Positions 25,869 to 34,064 of a DNA stretch of 42,187 nt are shown here, piece by piece. Both the position numbers and the translations under genes were made by a program. The stretch is from positions 1 to 42,187 of the forward strand of contig JAGBNC010000002.1 in assembly GCA_017634595.1 (NCBI GenBank). The letters run 5' to 3'. This DNA is from Bacteroidales bacterium (GTDB lineage: Bacteria > Bacteroidota > Bacteroidia > Bacteroidales > UBA932). Below the pieces are notes generated by a model. That model did no database searches. It worked only from the letters and a program-made list of their open reading frames with translations, and was not told the origin of the DNA. The stretch's first letter is position 1. Each line of letters starts with the position of its first letter.

Positions 25869-26996
25869 ATGAAGCGCAGTCACGTTGAAGCCGTGGTCCT
25901 GCTACTGGCGCTATGCGCCGTGTTCGGGACCCTTGGTTGGCGTATGGGTGGGGGCAACCTTATTAACACCCTCACCAACACAGCACATAACCTGTTGCTG
26001 AACACTGTGTTCTACCTTATGGGCATCACCGTGCTCACAGGGGCGTTGTCCAAGCTTCTTGCCGAATTCGGAGTGGTGAGCCTCCTGGAGAAGGTGCTGC
26101 GCCCGCTTATGAAGCCGATCTACAATCTGCCAGGAGTAGCAGCCCTGGGCGGAGTGATGACTTTTCTTTCCGACAACCCGGCAATCATTGCCCTGTCGAA
26201 AGACAAGACCTTCGCTTCATACTTCAAGAAGTACCAACTGGTGTCGCTCACCAATTTCGGCACAGCCTTCGGCATGGGCTTCGTGGTGATAGTCACCATG
26301 ATAAGCTTTGGGCAGGCCGGAGGAGCGCTGGTAGGCCTTTTCGGCGCCGTCTGCGGTTCGGTCATATCGACCCGCCTCATGCAGCGCAGCTGCAGGAAAG
26401 CGTTCCCCGAGATGGAAGAGCCGGTAATGGGCACGGTCAATGAGGCTGAGCCTGCCGAACTGCCGGAAGAAGAGAAGAAGCAGAGCGTGTTCATGCGTTT
26501 CCTCAATGCAATACTTGACGGAGGTAAGAACGGAGTGGAGCTGGGCCTTGCCATTATCCCCGGGGTTCTGATCATCACTACGGCGGTTATCCTCATTACT
26601 TTCGGCCCTGGCCCTGAAGGATATACGGGCGCAGCCAACCAGGGCGTACCCATGCTCCCGTGGCTGGCGGAAAAGATACACTGGGTGTTCGAGTGGCTGT
26701 TTGGCTTCGAAGACATGCGGCTTATTGCATTCCCCATGACAGCCCTTGGCTCCGTGGGCGCATCGCTCGGCCTGCTGGGCACATACAACGAGGCCGGCAT
26801 CCTCGACGGCAACGCTATCGCTGTGTTTACCGCGATAGGCATGTGCTGGAGCGGATTCCTGTCCACCCACACCGCCATGCTCGACTCTCTGGGCTACCGC
26901 AAGGCTATATCCAAGGCCCTCGGCGCCCATACGGTAGCCGGACTTTGTGCAGGGGTGATCGCCCACTTTGTTTACTTGGCTTTTTCGCTGCTGTAA
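25869..26996 (+). CDS. Gate-domain integral membrane protein (CD0519/CD1768-like)
   Basis: This is a 375-residue inner-membrane protein with roughly eight or more hydrophobic segments and a charged cytoplasmic loop near residues 180-210 (EAEPAELPEEEKKQ). Family features are GITVLTGALSKLLAEFG, LGGVMTFLSDNPAIIALSKD, GTAFGMGFVVIVTMISFGQA and a C-terminal MCWSGFLSTHTAMLDSLGYR. These resemble the nucleoside-transporter/FeoB gate domain (PF07670), specifically the CD0519/CD1768 group as I remember it. The transported substrate is unknown. It is co-transcribed with the EF-hand protein. Confidence -1.
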   Translation: MKRSHVEAVVLLLALCAVFGTLGWRMGGGNLINTLTNTAHNLLLNTVFYLMGITVLTGALSKLLAEFGVVSLLEKVLRPLMKPIYNLPGVAALGGVMTFLSDNPAIIALSKDKTFASYFKKYQLVSLTNFGTAFGMGFVVIVTMISFGQAGGALVGLFGAVCGSVISTRLMQRSCRKAFPEMEEPVMGTVNEAEPAELPEEEKKQSVFMRFLNAILDGGKNGVELGLAIIPGVLIITTAVILITFGPGPEGYTGAANQGVPMLPWLAEKIHWVFEWLFGFEDMRLIAFPMTALGSVGASLGLLGTYNEAGILDGNAIAVFTAIGMCWSGFLSTHTAMLDSLGYRKAISKALGAHTVAGLCAGVIAHFVYLAFSLL

Positions 26997-27008
26997 AATA
27001 TGATATTA

Positions 27009-27349
27009 TGAAATATTTGTTGTTTGTTTTGATTGCTGTTCTCGCAAGCGCGGCGGCAGCTTCGGCCCAGACGGTGTATTCCGTGTCGCACAAGAGCGAC
27101 GCCGACGTCAAGGTGTTCGTGACCACCCACAAATCCGACGCCGACCTGGTGGTGTACAAATGCAAGTACAAGTCCGACGCCCAAGGCACCAACAAGGGCC
27201 TGTGGTTCTTTACCGATTATAAGTCGGACGCCAAGAAGAAAATATACTTTGTGGACTACAAGTCAGACGCCGACATTGTAGTGTACTTCTGTGATTATAA
27301 GAGCGATGCCGGTTGGCGCAACCGCAGCAAAATGCATAAGATGCAGTGA
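27009..27349 (+). CDS. Secreted KSDA-repeat protein (DUF6150-like)
   Basis: The protein has 113 residues from ATG 27009, which gives a signal peptide (ending ASAAAASAQ); the much longer frame upstream overlaps the membrane protein and is rejected. The mature part holds six repeats beginning KSDA, spaced about 13-17 residues, with alternating aromatic and hydrophobic strands (DLVVYKCKY, KKIYFVDY, DIVVYFCDY). I associate this with DUF6150 proteins of Bacteroidota, where the repeat is often SQA or SEA. The role is unknown; a small periplasmic beta-repeat protein is likely. Its stop overlaps the GTG start of the antiporter. Confidence -1.
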
Positions 27350-28950
27350 CAAACCTATTTTTAATCCTAATAGCTGTCGTTATCCTGGCGAGTATATTCC
27401 TTAACAATATCTCGTCCAGGATAGGCATACCCGCCCTGCTCGCATTTATCCTGCTGGGCATGTTGTTCGCCAATACAGGTCTGTGGCCGGTAGAATTCGA
27501 CGACTACGAGCTGGCCAAAGAGACCTGTACTATAGCGCTGATTTTCATAATGTTCTACGGCGGATTCGGCACCCGCTGGCAGGCGGTCAAGCCTGTGGTC
27601 GTGGAAGCCGGACTCCTCGCCACGCTGGGCGTGGTGGCCACCGCGGGACTTGTGGGCCTGTTCTGCCATTTCGCCCTGCACTGGAACTGGCTGGAGAGTT
27701 TCCTTTTCGGCTCCGTGATGAGTTCCACCGATGCAGCATCGGTGTTTTCGATACTCCGAGGCAAGAAGCTCGGTTTGAAGAACAATACGGCGCCCATGCT
27801 GGAGGTGGAGAGCGGAAGCAACGACCCCGCCGCATATATGCTAACCTCCGTGTTGCTCTCCATTATGAATGGCTCTGCCACCGGTGGTTCGATCGTATGG
27901 GGTGTTTTCGCTCAGCTGGTATTCGGAGCAGGACTCGGCATTGTCATTGCCAGGCTCGCTTCGCTGGTATTCAAGCGCATCAATTTCAAGACCGACGGAT
28001 TTGACTCCATATTCCTCCTGGCCATAGCATTAGCATCATACGCCATCCCCACCCTTGTGGGCGGCAACGGCTACCTGAGTGCTTATCTGGTGGGCATTAT
28101 TCTCGGAAACGAGGATATCAAGAACAAGAAATCACTTGTGAACTTCTTCGACGGCCTCACGGGACTCATGCAGATGGTGATCTTCTTCCTGCTCGGTCTC
28201 CTGGCGCATCCCGCCAACTTCAGCAAAGCAATTGTCCCGGCACTGTGCATCTTTGCCTTCATGTTGCTGATAGCAAGGACCATCCCTGTGTTCTGCATCC
28301 TCACCCCCTTCCGCAAGTATCCGGTTAAGCAGCAGGCACTGATTTCGTTCGTTGGACTCAGGGGAGCCGCATCCATTGTGTTTGCTATCATGGCAATGGT
28401 GGCGTGTCCCTCTCTGGAAAACGACATCTTCAATATAGTCTTCTGCGTTGTGCTGATTTCAATCGCCTTCCAGGGGTCGCTCATTCCTTTTGCATCCAAG
28501 AGTCTTGACATGGTGGACCCGAAGGCCGATGTCATGAAGACCTTCAATGACTACACCGAGACCGCGGACATGAACTTCGGACGCATAACCATAACGGACG
28601 ACAGCACCTGGGCCAGAAAGTCTCTCATGGACCTGAACCTCCCGCGCAACGTGCTGATTGCTATGATATTGCGCGATGGCAACAGGATACAGCCCAAGGG
28701 CGATTTCGTGCTGCAGCCAGGAGACGACGTGATCACTCTCACCCACGGTTTCAAAGACAACGCCGCCTCGCTCTACGAGAAGACGGTAAAGGTCAGCAGC
28801 AGGCGTGTCGGGCGTCCTATCTCCGAGAACCCGGGCAAGGGACTCGTGGTGCTGGTGCGCCGCGGCGAAGAGAATATCATTCCCAACGGCGACACTATTC
28901 TGCAGGCCGGAGACAGATTGGTCATTTTATATTTGAAAAATGAGGCTTAA
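27346..28950 (+). CDS. CPA1-type K+/H+ antiporter with TrkA-C/RCK domains
   Basis: The 534-residue protein resembles NhaP2/CvrA potassium/proton antiporters. The GTG start overlaps the preceding stop (GTGA). About 12 membrane segments cover residues 1-390, with the exchanger motifs SSTDAASVFSILRGKKLGLK, ESGSNDPAAYMLTSVLLS and FVGLRGAASIVFAI. After a linker, two RCK_C-like stretches follow: WARKSLMDLNLPRNVLIAMI with VLQPGDDVITLTHG, and VVLVRRGEENIIPNGD with AGDRLVILYL. It would export K+ from the cytoplasm in exchange for H+, gated by a ligand at the C-terminal domain. Its end overlaps the start of the next gene by 11 bases. Confidence -1.
   Translation: MTNLFLILIAVVILASIFLNNISSRIGIPALLAFILLGMLFANTGLWPVEFDDYELAKETCTIALIFIMFYGGFGTRWQAVKPVVVEAGLLATLGVVATAGLVGLFCHFALHWNWLESFLFGSVMSSTDAASVFSILRGKKLGLKNNTAPMLEVESGSNDPAAYMLTSVLLSIMNGSATGGSIVWGVFAQLVFGAGLGIVIARLASLVFKRINFKTDGFDSIFLLAIALASYAIPTLVGGNGYLSAYLVGIILGNEDIKNKKSLVNFFDGLTGLMQMVIFFLLGLLAHPANFSKAIVPALCIFAFMLLIARTIPVFCILTPFRKYPVKQQALISFVGLRGAASIVFAIMAMVACPSLENDIFNIVFCVVLISIAFQGSLIPFASKSLDMVDPKADVMKTFNDYTETADMNFGRITITDDSTWARKSLMDLNLPRNVLIAMILRDGNRIQPKGDFVLQPGDDVITLTHGFKDNAASLYEKTVKVSSRRVGRPISENPGKGLVVLVRRGEENIIPNGDTILQAGDRLVILYLKNEA
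28928..28935 (+). promoter_or_regulatory. Possible -7 element inside the antiporter 3' end
   Basis: TATATTTG lies 4 bases before ATG 28940, but it also encodes antiporter residues YL in LVILYLK, so it could be chance. No good -33 box is seen. Confidence -1.
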
Positions 28951-29524
28951 GATTCTTGCCATAGGGCTCGCGCTGTGGGCACTCCCCTGCGCGGCTTTTT
29001 CCGGAAACTCCGAACCAAAGAAGCACCAGCTGCGCGTGGGCTGGGGCGACATGCTCTTTGAGACGCTTGCTTTCCACTCAAGCACCATGAACCTGTACCC
29101 TGAGAACACGCATGACTACAAGTACAGCGGTCACATCTTCGGAGAGTACCGCTACAACTTCAACAAAGTCACGAGCCTTGGCTTGCTCGCCGACTTCGAG
29201 AGCATCTGCTGGACCGTGGGTCCGGACACTCCGTCCAGGAACTATAACCTGACTCTGCTTCCCAATGTACGCTTCACCTATCTCAACAAGGAATGGGTCA
29301 AAATGTATTCGGGCGTGGGCATAGGTGCCCTGGCGGCCTTCGACAACCAAAGGAATATCGAAGCCGCTCCTGCTTTCAACCTCAACGCACTCGGGGTACA
29401 AGTCGGAAAGGGGCACTGGTCAGGTGCGATTGAACTTGGATTCATGGCAGCCATGCGGGGTGCGGATTGTATTTACATGCTTGGCTCCCGCCTTGTAAGC
29501 GTGAGCCTTAATTATTCTTGGTAG
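28940..29524 (+). CDS. Predicted outer-membrane beta-barrel protein
   Basis: The 194-residue exported protein has a signal peptide ending near PCAAFSG. The mature part alternates in the manner of a small barrel (HIFGEYRYNFNKVTSLGLLA, LLPNVRFTYLNKEWVKMYSG) and ends in an aromatic residue (VSLNYSW), the usual C-terminal mark for outer-membrane insertion. I do not recognise a specific family or ligand. It overlaps the antiporter end and is followed 3 bases later by the alpha/beta hydrolase gene. Confidence -1.
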   Translation: MRLKILAIGLALWALPCAAFSGNSEPKKHQLRVGWGDMLFETLAFHSSTMNLYPENTHDYKYSGHIFGEYRYNFNKVTSLGLLADFESICWTVGPDTPSRNYNLTLLPNVRFTYLNKEWVKMYSGVGIGALAAFDNQRNIEAAPAFNLNALGVQVGKGHWSGAIELGFMAAMRGADCIYMLGSRLVSVSLNYSW

Positions 29525-29527
29525 AAT

Positions 29528-30754
29528 ATGTGGAGAAGAGCATTGTTACTGCTGATGGCCGCCGCGGCCATGCTGGGTGCCTGCAAGCATCCGGAGATTG
29601 AATATGTAGATTTTGACAGTTTCAAGGTCACTTCCATCAAGACCTCGTCCGTGTTTATGGAAAGCGGAGAGTTGAATCCCGAGATCAAGCCTCTTGAGGA
29701 ACCCTACCCGGAGACCCCCGACACAAAAACCGCGCACACGAGCGGCATCAGCATAGCCCGCGACATGCTGGGCTCGCTTAGCAGCAACAAGGTCGTGAGC
29801 ATCTCCGGCACGTACACGGGACACGACATCGACGGCTCGCCGCTTACGCAGTCCGGCAAACTGCTGCTGCCTGCGTCAGGACCGGTAAAGAATCTCATAA
29901 TAGTCAGCCATTTTACGATAGGGGCCAACACCGAGGCTCCTTCAGAGACCTTCCCGTTCGAGGGAATATTTGCCTCAAAGGGATATGCGGTAGCCATTGC
30001 CGACTACATAGGCTTCGGCGTTACTGCCAAGCGGATACATCCTTATATGCACACCCACAGCACAGCCGAGAGCGTGGTGGACATGGCGCTGGCCGTGAAG
30101 CCTTACCTTGAGCACATAGGGCGCGCGCCTGAAAACCAGGAGGTTATCCTGTTCGGGTACTCTCAGGGCGGCTCCACTACAATGGCAGTGATGGAGATGC
30201 TGCAGCGCGAGCATGCCGACGTGTTCCCCATCAAAAAGACCTATGCCGGCGGCGGTCCCTATGACCTGGCGGCTACTTTCGATTTCTCCATGGCGGAAGA
30301 CAAGACTGGTATTCCGTGCGCGATTCCGATGATTGTCCAGGGAGTCAGCGAGGGCGAGATGCTCGGCCTGAAGATGGAAGATTTCTTCAAACCCAATCTG
30401 CTGGCCAACTATGATGAATGGATAAACTCCAAGAAATACACAGTCAAGGAGATCAACCAGCTCATCAATTCGAGAAGCCTGCACGAAATCATGACCGACG
30501 AAGGCCGCGACAAGACGAGCGCCAGCACTGCCCGTCTGTACAAAGCCATGATGGTCAATTCTGTGCTCAATTTCCGGCCTACGTCTCCAGTGTATATGTT
30601 CCACAGCCTTGACGATACCACTGTCCCATTCATCAATGCAAGCAGGGCCGAAGAGTATCTGAAAGGCAACAACATAGAATTCGACTTCGGCCATTACGGG
30701 ATTCACTCCATGGGATTCCTTCGTTTCATCATCAATGTCGCCAAAGAGTTATGA
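29528..30754 (+). CDS. Alpha/beta-hydrolase lipoprotein (secretory lipase/esterase-like)
   Basis: The 408-residue lipoprotein has lipobox MLGAC. An N-terminal linker precedes the hydrolase core. The nucleophile elbow is GYSQGG with Ser 212; Asp 362 in HSLDDTTVPF and His 393 in GIHSMG complete a plausible triad. ADYIGFGVTAKRIHPYMH resembles secretory lipase and esterase proteins of Bacteroidota. It likely hydrolyses an ester at the cell surface or in the periplasm; the substrate is not evident. Its stop overlaps the start of the next lipoprotein gene (ATGA). Confidence -1.
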   Translation: MWRRALLLLMAAAAMLGACKHPEIEYVDFDSFKVTSIKTSSVFMESGELNPEIKPLEEPYPETPDTKTAHTSGISIARDMLGSLSSNKVVSISGTYTGHDIDGSPLTQSGKLLLPASGPVKNLIIVSHFTIGANTEAPSETFPFEGIFASKGYAVAIADYIGFGVTAKRIHPYMHTHSTAESVVDMALAVKPYLEHIGRAPENQEVILFGYSQGGSTTMAVMEMLQREHADVFPIKKTYAGGGPYDLAATFDFSMAEDKTGIPCAIPMIVQGVSEGEMLGLKMEDFFKPNLLANYDEWINSKKYTVKEINQLINSRSLHEIMTDEGRDKTSASTARLYKAMMVNSVLNFRPTSPVYMFHSLDDTTVPFINASRAEEYLKGNNIEFDFGHYGIHSMGFLRFIINVAKEL

Positions 30755-31578
30755 GAAAGTGGTGTTTTGTTTTGATCAACCTTGGACTCCTGCTATGCAG
30801 CTGCGCGTCCAAAGAGCAATTGGCAAGCATGAAGAGCGACTTTGACATTCAAATCAAAGAAGTCAAAGGCACCAAAGTGAGTTTCTCCATAACTCCGGAA
30901 AACGAGTACGCCTATTATGTATATGGGGTTATCAATGAAGACACTCCGCAGTTTGACGCCAGTGACGCAGATCTGATTGAAGAGCAACTTAACATCCTGA
31001 ACGACATGTATGACATCTATCTTCATGAAGGGCAGGTAAGCGTGAGCTTTACCGACGTGTTCTGCTTCCGCGGGCCGCACGAGCTCACGAGTGTCGATCT
31101 CTCTCCGGGCAAGGATCACCTGCTGCTGGTGTTCCAGATAGATCCTAAGACCCAAAAAAGCATAGGCGAACTGCATAAAGTGCCTTTCCGCACCAAGGAT
31201 ATAGATTATACCGACCTGTCGTTTGACTTTGAATGGTGCGGCGACACGTTGAGAATCTATCCGTCCAAGAACGACGTTGCATATTTCTGGGACTACGAGA
31301 ACACCCAGGTGATTGATAATGAATACGGTTCTCCTTACCACTACTACTATTCTCTGGTGGATATGTACGAGAAGTACGGCTTCATGGACAGCCTTACAGA
31401 CAAGGGGATGACGGAATGGGTGTTCCCGCGTGACGACAAGTCCTTGATGGAAGGAGAACAATGCGATATGATACTGGCTGCCTACGGCGACGGTGAAATC
31501 AGATCAAAAGCAACGATTCTGCGATTCACCTGGCGCAAAGGCCGTTCAGTGGTGGACGAATACTTCGGGGAGTTCTGA
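30751..31578 (+). CDS. Lipoprotein of unknown function
   Basis: The 275-residue protein has a lipoprotein signal (LLLCSC). No known family is recognised. The middle is rich in Asp, Tyr and Phe and appears beta-sheet (VSFSITPENEYAYYVYGVIN, LSFDFEWCGDTLRIYPSKND), with two similar-looking halves that might each be an Ig-like sandwich. It is translationally coupled to the hydrolase gene upstream and is the last gene before tRNA-Leu. The 90-base gap that follows shows only the tRNA promoter. Confidence -1.
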   Translation: MRKWCFVLINLGLLLCSCASKEQLASMKSDFDIQIKEVKGTKVSFSITPENEYAYYVYGVINEDTPQFDASDADLIEEQLNILNDMYDIYLHEGQVSVSFTDVFCFRGPHELTSVDLSPGKDHLLLVFQIDPKTQKSIGELHKVPFRTKDIDYTDLSFDFEWCGDTLRIYPSKNDVAYFWDYENTQVIDNEYGSPYHYYYSLVDMYEKYGFMDSLTDKGMTEWVFPRDDKSLMEGEQCDMILAAYGDGEIRSKATILRFTWRKGRSVVDEYFGEF

Positions 31579-31651
31579 TCTGCTGGCGCCGGCAGGTATA
31601 GTGCGCTTTGCATGTAAATAGAATTATTTTTTACGAACCGCCAAGTTTTTG

Positions 31652-31659
31652 TATATTTG
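31652..31659 (+). promoter_or_regulatory. -7 element of the tRNA-Leu transcript
   Basis: TATATTTG ends 9 bases before the mature tRNA 5' end, with a T-rich -33 region at about 31626-31632, 19-20 bases upstream. It appears to be the only promoter for the downstream CDF and two-component genes. Confidence -1.
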
Positions 31660-31668
31660 CGGCTGCTT

Positions 31669-31751
31669 GCGGGCGTGTTGAAATGGTAGACAAGCAAGAC
31701 TTAGGATCTTGTGCCCTGTGCGTGTGGGTTCGAGTCCCACCGCCCGCACCA
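31669..31751 (+). tRNA. tRNA-Leu (UAG)
   Basis: The acceptor arms GCGGGCG and CGCCCGC pair fully. The anticodon stem CAAGA/TCTTG holds the loop CTTAGGA, giving anticodon UAG for CUN leucine codons. A class II variable arm of about 12 bases and the T-arm GTGGG-TTCGAGT-CCCAC are present. The discriminator is A and CCA is encoded. Confidence -1.
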
Positions 31752-31771
31752 TTCCGATCAAACGGGACAAC

Positions 31772-32695
31772 ATGGACAAAGAAAAGGCAATAGTCAAAGT
31801 GACGCTGGCCGGCAGCGCCGTGAACATGGCCTTGACATTGTTCAAATTCGCAGCCGGCATTATCGGAAGGAGCGCCGCAATGATGGCCGACGCCGTACAT
31901 TCGCTCTCCGATCTTCTCACCGACGCCGTGGTAATGATATTCGTACATATCAGCAACAAACCGGCAGACAGCAAATACGACTACGGACACGGCAAGTTCG
32001 AAACTCTCGCAACATCCATCATAGCAGTTGCCCTTATGCTTGTCGCGGGGGGCATTATTTTCAATGCATGCGATGTGCTGATTGGATGGTTCAAAGGGGA
32101 AGATATCCCCAAACCGGGCATGCTGGCACTCTGGGCTGCCATCGCATCCATTGTTTTCAAAGAACTTACATACCAGTACACGGTGCGCATGGGGCGCAAG
32201 CTCGGCTCTGAAGTGCTGGAAGCCAATGCCTGGCACCACCGCAGCGACGCCCTTTCGTCGCTGGGTACCCTCGTAGGTATAGGCGGCGCCATCCTGTTCG
32301 GCGAGCGCTGGACGGTGCTGGACCCGCTTGCATCGCTGGTGGTCGGCATCCTCATTGTCATACTAGCATGGAAAATGCTCCGGAAGTGCTTAGGAGACCT
32401 CATGGAGGCATCGCTGCCCCTTGATGTGGAGAAGGAGATTCTGGACATTGTACAATCTTTCCCCGATGTGTCCGACCCTCACAACCTGCGCACCCGGCGC
32501 ATAGGGAGCAACTATGCCATTGAACTGCACATAAGGATGGATCCGGAGATTTCCCTCCTTGAAGCCCACTCACGGGCACATTACATTGAACGTGCCCTGA
32601 AAGAGCGCTTCGGCGAAGGCACGCACATAGCTGTCCATGTAGAGCCCGTGAAGCCATTAAAAAAACTTGAAGATCATGTCATCAAGAACCGGTAA
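31772..32695 (+). CDS. Cation diffusion facilitator (CDF) family metal exporter
   Basis: The protein has 307 residues from ATG 31772. CDF proteins export Zn2+, Fe2+, Mn2+ or similar ions by proton exchange as dimers. Six membrane segments are evident. The metal site pairs D40-x-x-H43-x-x-x-D47 in DAVHSLSD with H155-x-x-x-D159 in HHRSD, the usual site-A arrangement. A cytoplasmic C-terminal domain (about 210-295, HLDV-like HIRMDPEISLLEAH) follows. His/Asp at the first position suggests zinc-like selectivity, but this is uncertain. It begins 20 bases after the tRNA-Leu 3' end with no terminator or promoter between, and overlaps the response-regulator start by 20 bases. Confidence -1.
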   Translation: MDKEKAIVKVTLAGSAVNMALTLFKFAAGIIGRSAAMMADAVHSLSDLLTDAVVMIFVHISNKPADSKYDYGHGKFETLATSIIAVALMLVAGGIIFNACDVLIGWFKGEDIPKPGMLALWAAIASIVFKELTYQYTVRMGRKLGSEVLEANAWHHRSDALSSLGTLVGIGGAILFGERWTVLDPLASLVVGILIVILAWKMLRKCLGDLMEASLPLDVEKEILDIVQSFPDVSDPHNLRTRRIGSNYAIELHIRMDPEISLLEAHSRAHYIERALKERFGEGTHIAVHVEPVKPLKKLEDHVIKNR

Positions 32696-34064
32696 AATAC
32701 TTGTCGTGGACGACAATCCCGGCATCCGTCGGGCACTCGAAATCTTGTTGCCCCTGCATTTCGCACAGGTGAAGACGATTCCGTCTCCAGCTACTTTGGT
32801 GTCCTCTCTGGAACAGTTCCGGCCCGATGTCGTGCTGCTCGATATGAATTTCAACACCAGCATCAATACGGGCAACGAGGGGCTATACTGGACAGGAGAG
32901 ATCAAGAAGATGACACCGAAGGTGGAAGTCGTGCTGTTTACCGCCTACGCCGATATTGCATTGGCAGTGGAGGGGATGAAGCGCGGTGCATTTGATTTCA
33001 TAGTGAAGCCGTGGGATAATGACAAACTTATCGAAGTGCTGACTGGGGCCCGGGACAAGGCGCGGAAGGCCATGGGAAGATCATTCTCCGGTGCTCAGGA
33101 TGACCACGCCGCCATTCTGAACGGAGCGCAGCGAAGCGAAGAATCAGTTTTCTGGGGGACTTCAAAGGCCATGGCCTCCATACTGAAAACCATTGAAAAG
33201 ATAGCCCCCACCGACGCCACGGTGCTCATTACCGGCGAGAACGGTACCGGCAAGGATGTGCTGGCCCACGAGATTCATGCCCGCAGCCTCCGCAGCAATA
33301 TGCCCATGGTGGCCGTAGATGCCGGAGCCATCACCGAGACCCTGTTTGAAAGTGAGCTCTTCGGCCATGTGAAGGGCGCTTTTACCGATGCTCATGCAGA
33401 CCACGCCGGCAAGTTCGAACAGGCCGACAGAGGCACGCTTTTCCTGGATGAAATCGGCAATATCCCCCTGCATCTGCAGGCCAAGCTGCTGCGTGCCATA
33501 CAGAACCGGAGCATCGTCAGAGTGGGCGGAAGCGAGACTCGACCTATTAATATCCGCCTGATTTGTGCCACCAATATGGACCTGGAAGCACTGGTGCGTG
33601 AAGGCCGGTTTCGCGAGGACTTGTACTATCGTATCAACACTGTGCATTTAGCACTTCCGCCACTTCGGGAGCGCAAGGAAGACATCACCCCGCTTGCGCA
33701 GCTGTTCCTGGAGCGCTTCGCCCTGAAGTATCACAGGCCCTTGACCGGGATTGCTCCTGATGCCGCGCAAATGCTCATGGAGGGCCGCTGGAGCGGGAAT
33801 ATCAGGGAGCTGCAGAACGTGATAGAGAAGGCTGTCATTCTATCCGATGGCACCGAGCTGACCGCAAATGATTTGGACATCGGGCCGGGGTCGGGCATGG
33901 CGGGTAACGTCATGGCCGGCAATGTCCATCACAATGCACAAGATGAAGAAAGGCTGGTGCGGGATGCCATGGAGCGCACAGGCGGCAACATTTCAGCCGC
34001 GGCAAAAATACTGGGCGTGAGCAGGCCAACTCTCTATGCAAAGTTGAAGAAATACGGACTATGA
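32676..34064 (+). CDS. Sigma-54-dependent response regulator (NtrC family)
   Basis: The protein has 462 residues from ATG 32676. The receiver domain comes first (VVDDNP, phospho-acceptor D56 in LLDMNF, VKPW). A central AAA+ domain has Walker A GENGTGKD, the sigma-54 contact loop GAFTDA (234-239; GAFTGA in the classic form) and Walker B TLFLDEIGN. The C-terminal Fis-type helix-turn-helix is NISAAAKILGVSRPTLYAKL. It activates transcription from sigma-54 promoters when phosphorylated. The kinase gene follows with a 4-base overlap (ATGA), and a sigma-54 promoter lies about 1 kb downstream, ahead of the efflux genes, which makes that operon the likely target. Confidence -1.
   Translation: MSSRTGKILVVDDNPGIRRALEILLPLHFAQVKTIPSPATLVSSLEQFRPDVVLLDMNFNTSINTGNEGLYWTGEIKKMTPKVEVVLFTAYADIALAVEGMKRGAFDFIVKPWDNDKLIEVLTGARDKARKAMGRSFSGAQDDHAAILNGAQRSEESVFWGTSKAMASILKTIEKIAPTDATVLITGENGTGKDVLAHEIHARSLRSNMPMVAVDAGAITETLFESELFGHVKGAFTDAHADHAGKFEQADRGTLFLDEIGNIPLHLQAKLLRAIQNRSIVRVGGSETRPINIRLICATNMDLEALVREGRFREDLYYRINTVHLALPPLRERKEDITPLAQLFLERFALKYHRPLTGIAPDAAQMLMEGRWSGNIRELQNVIEKAVILSDGTELTANDLDIGPGSGMAGNVMAGNVHHNAQDEERLVRDAMERTGGNISAAAKILGVSRPTLYAKLKKYGL

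Noticed and set aside
26660-27008. Extended N-terminus for the KSDA-repeat protein, giving 229 residues
   Set aside because: It overlaps the gate-domain membrane protein out of frame, and ATG 27009 gives a perfect signal peptide.
31581-31594. Near-palindrome TGCTGGCGCCGGCA after the lipoprotein gene
   Set aside because: It has no loop and no T-run, so it is a poor terminator and probably chance in GC-rich sequence.
31669-31751. tRNA-Leu as an integration site for a mobile island
   Set aside because: No integrase lies nearby and no repeat of the tRNA 3' end was noticed downstream in the window.
31709-31771. Upstream extension of the CDF protein through the tRNA
   Set aside because: The region is an intact tRNA-Leu; ATG 31772 gives the usual CDF N-terminus.
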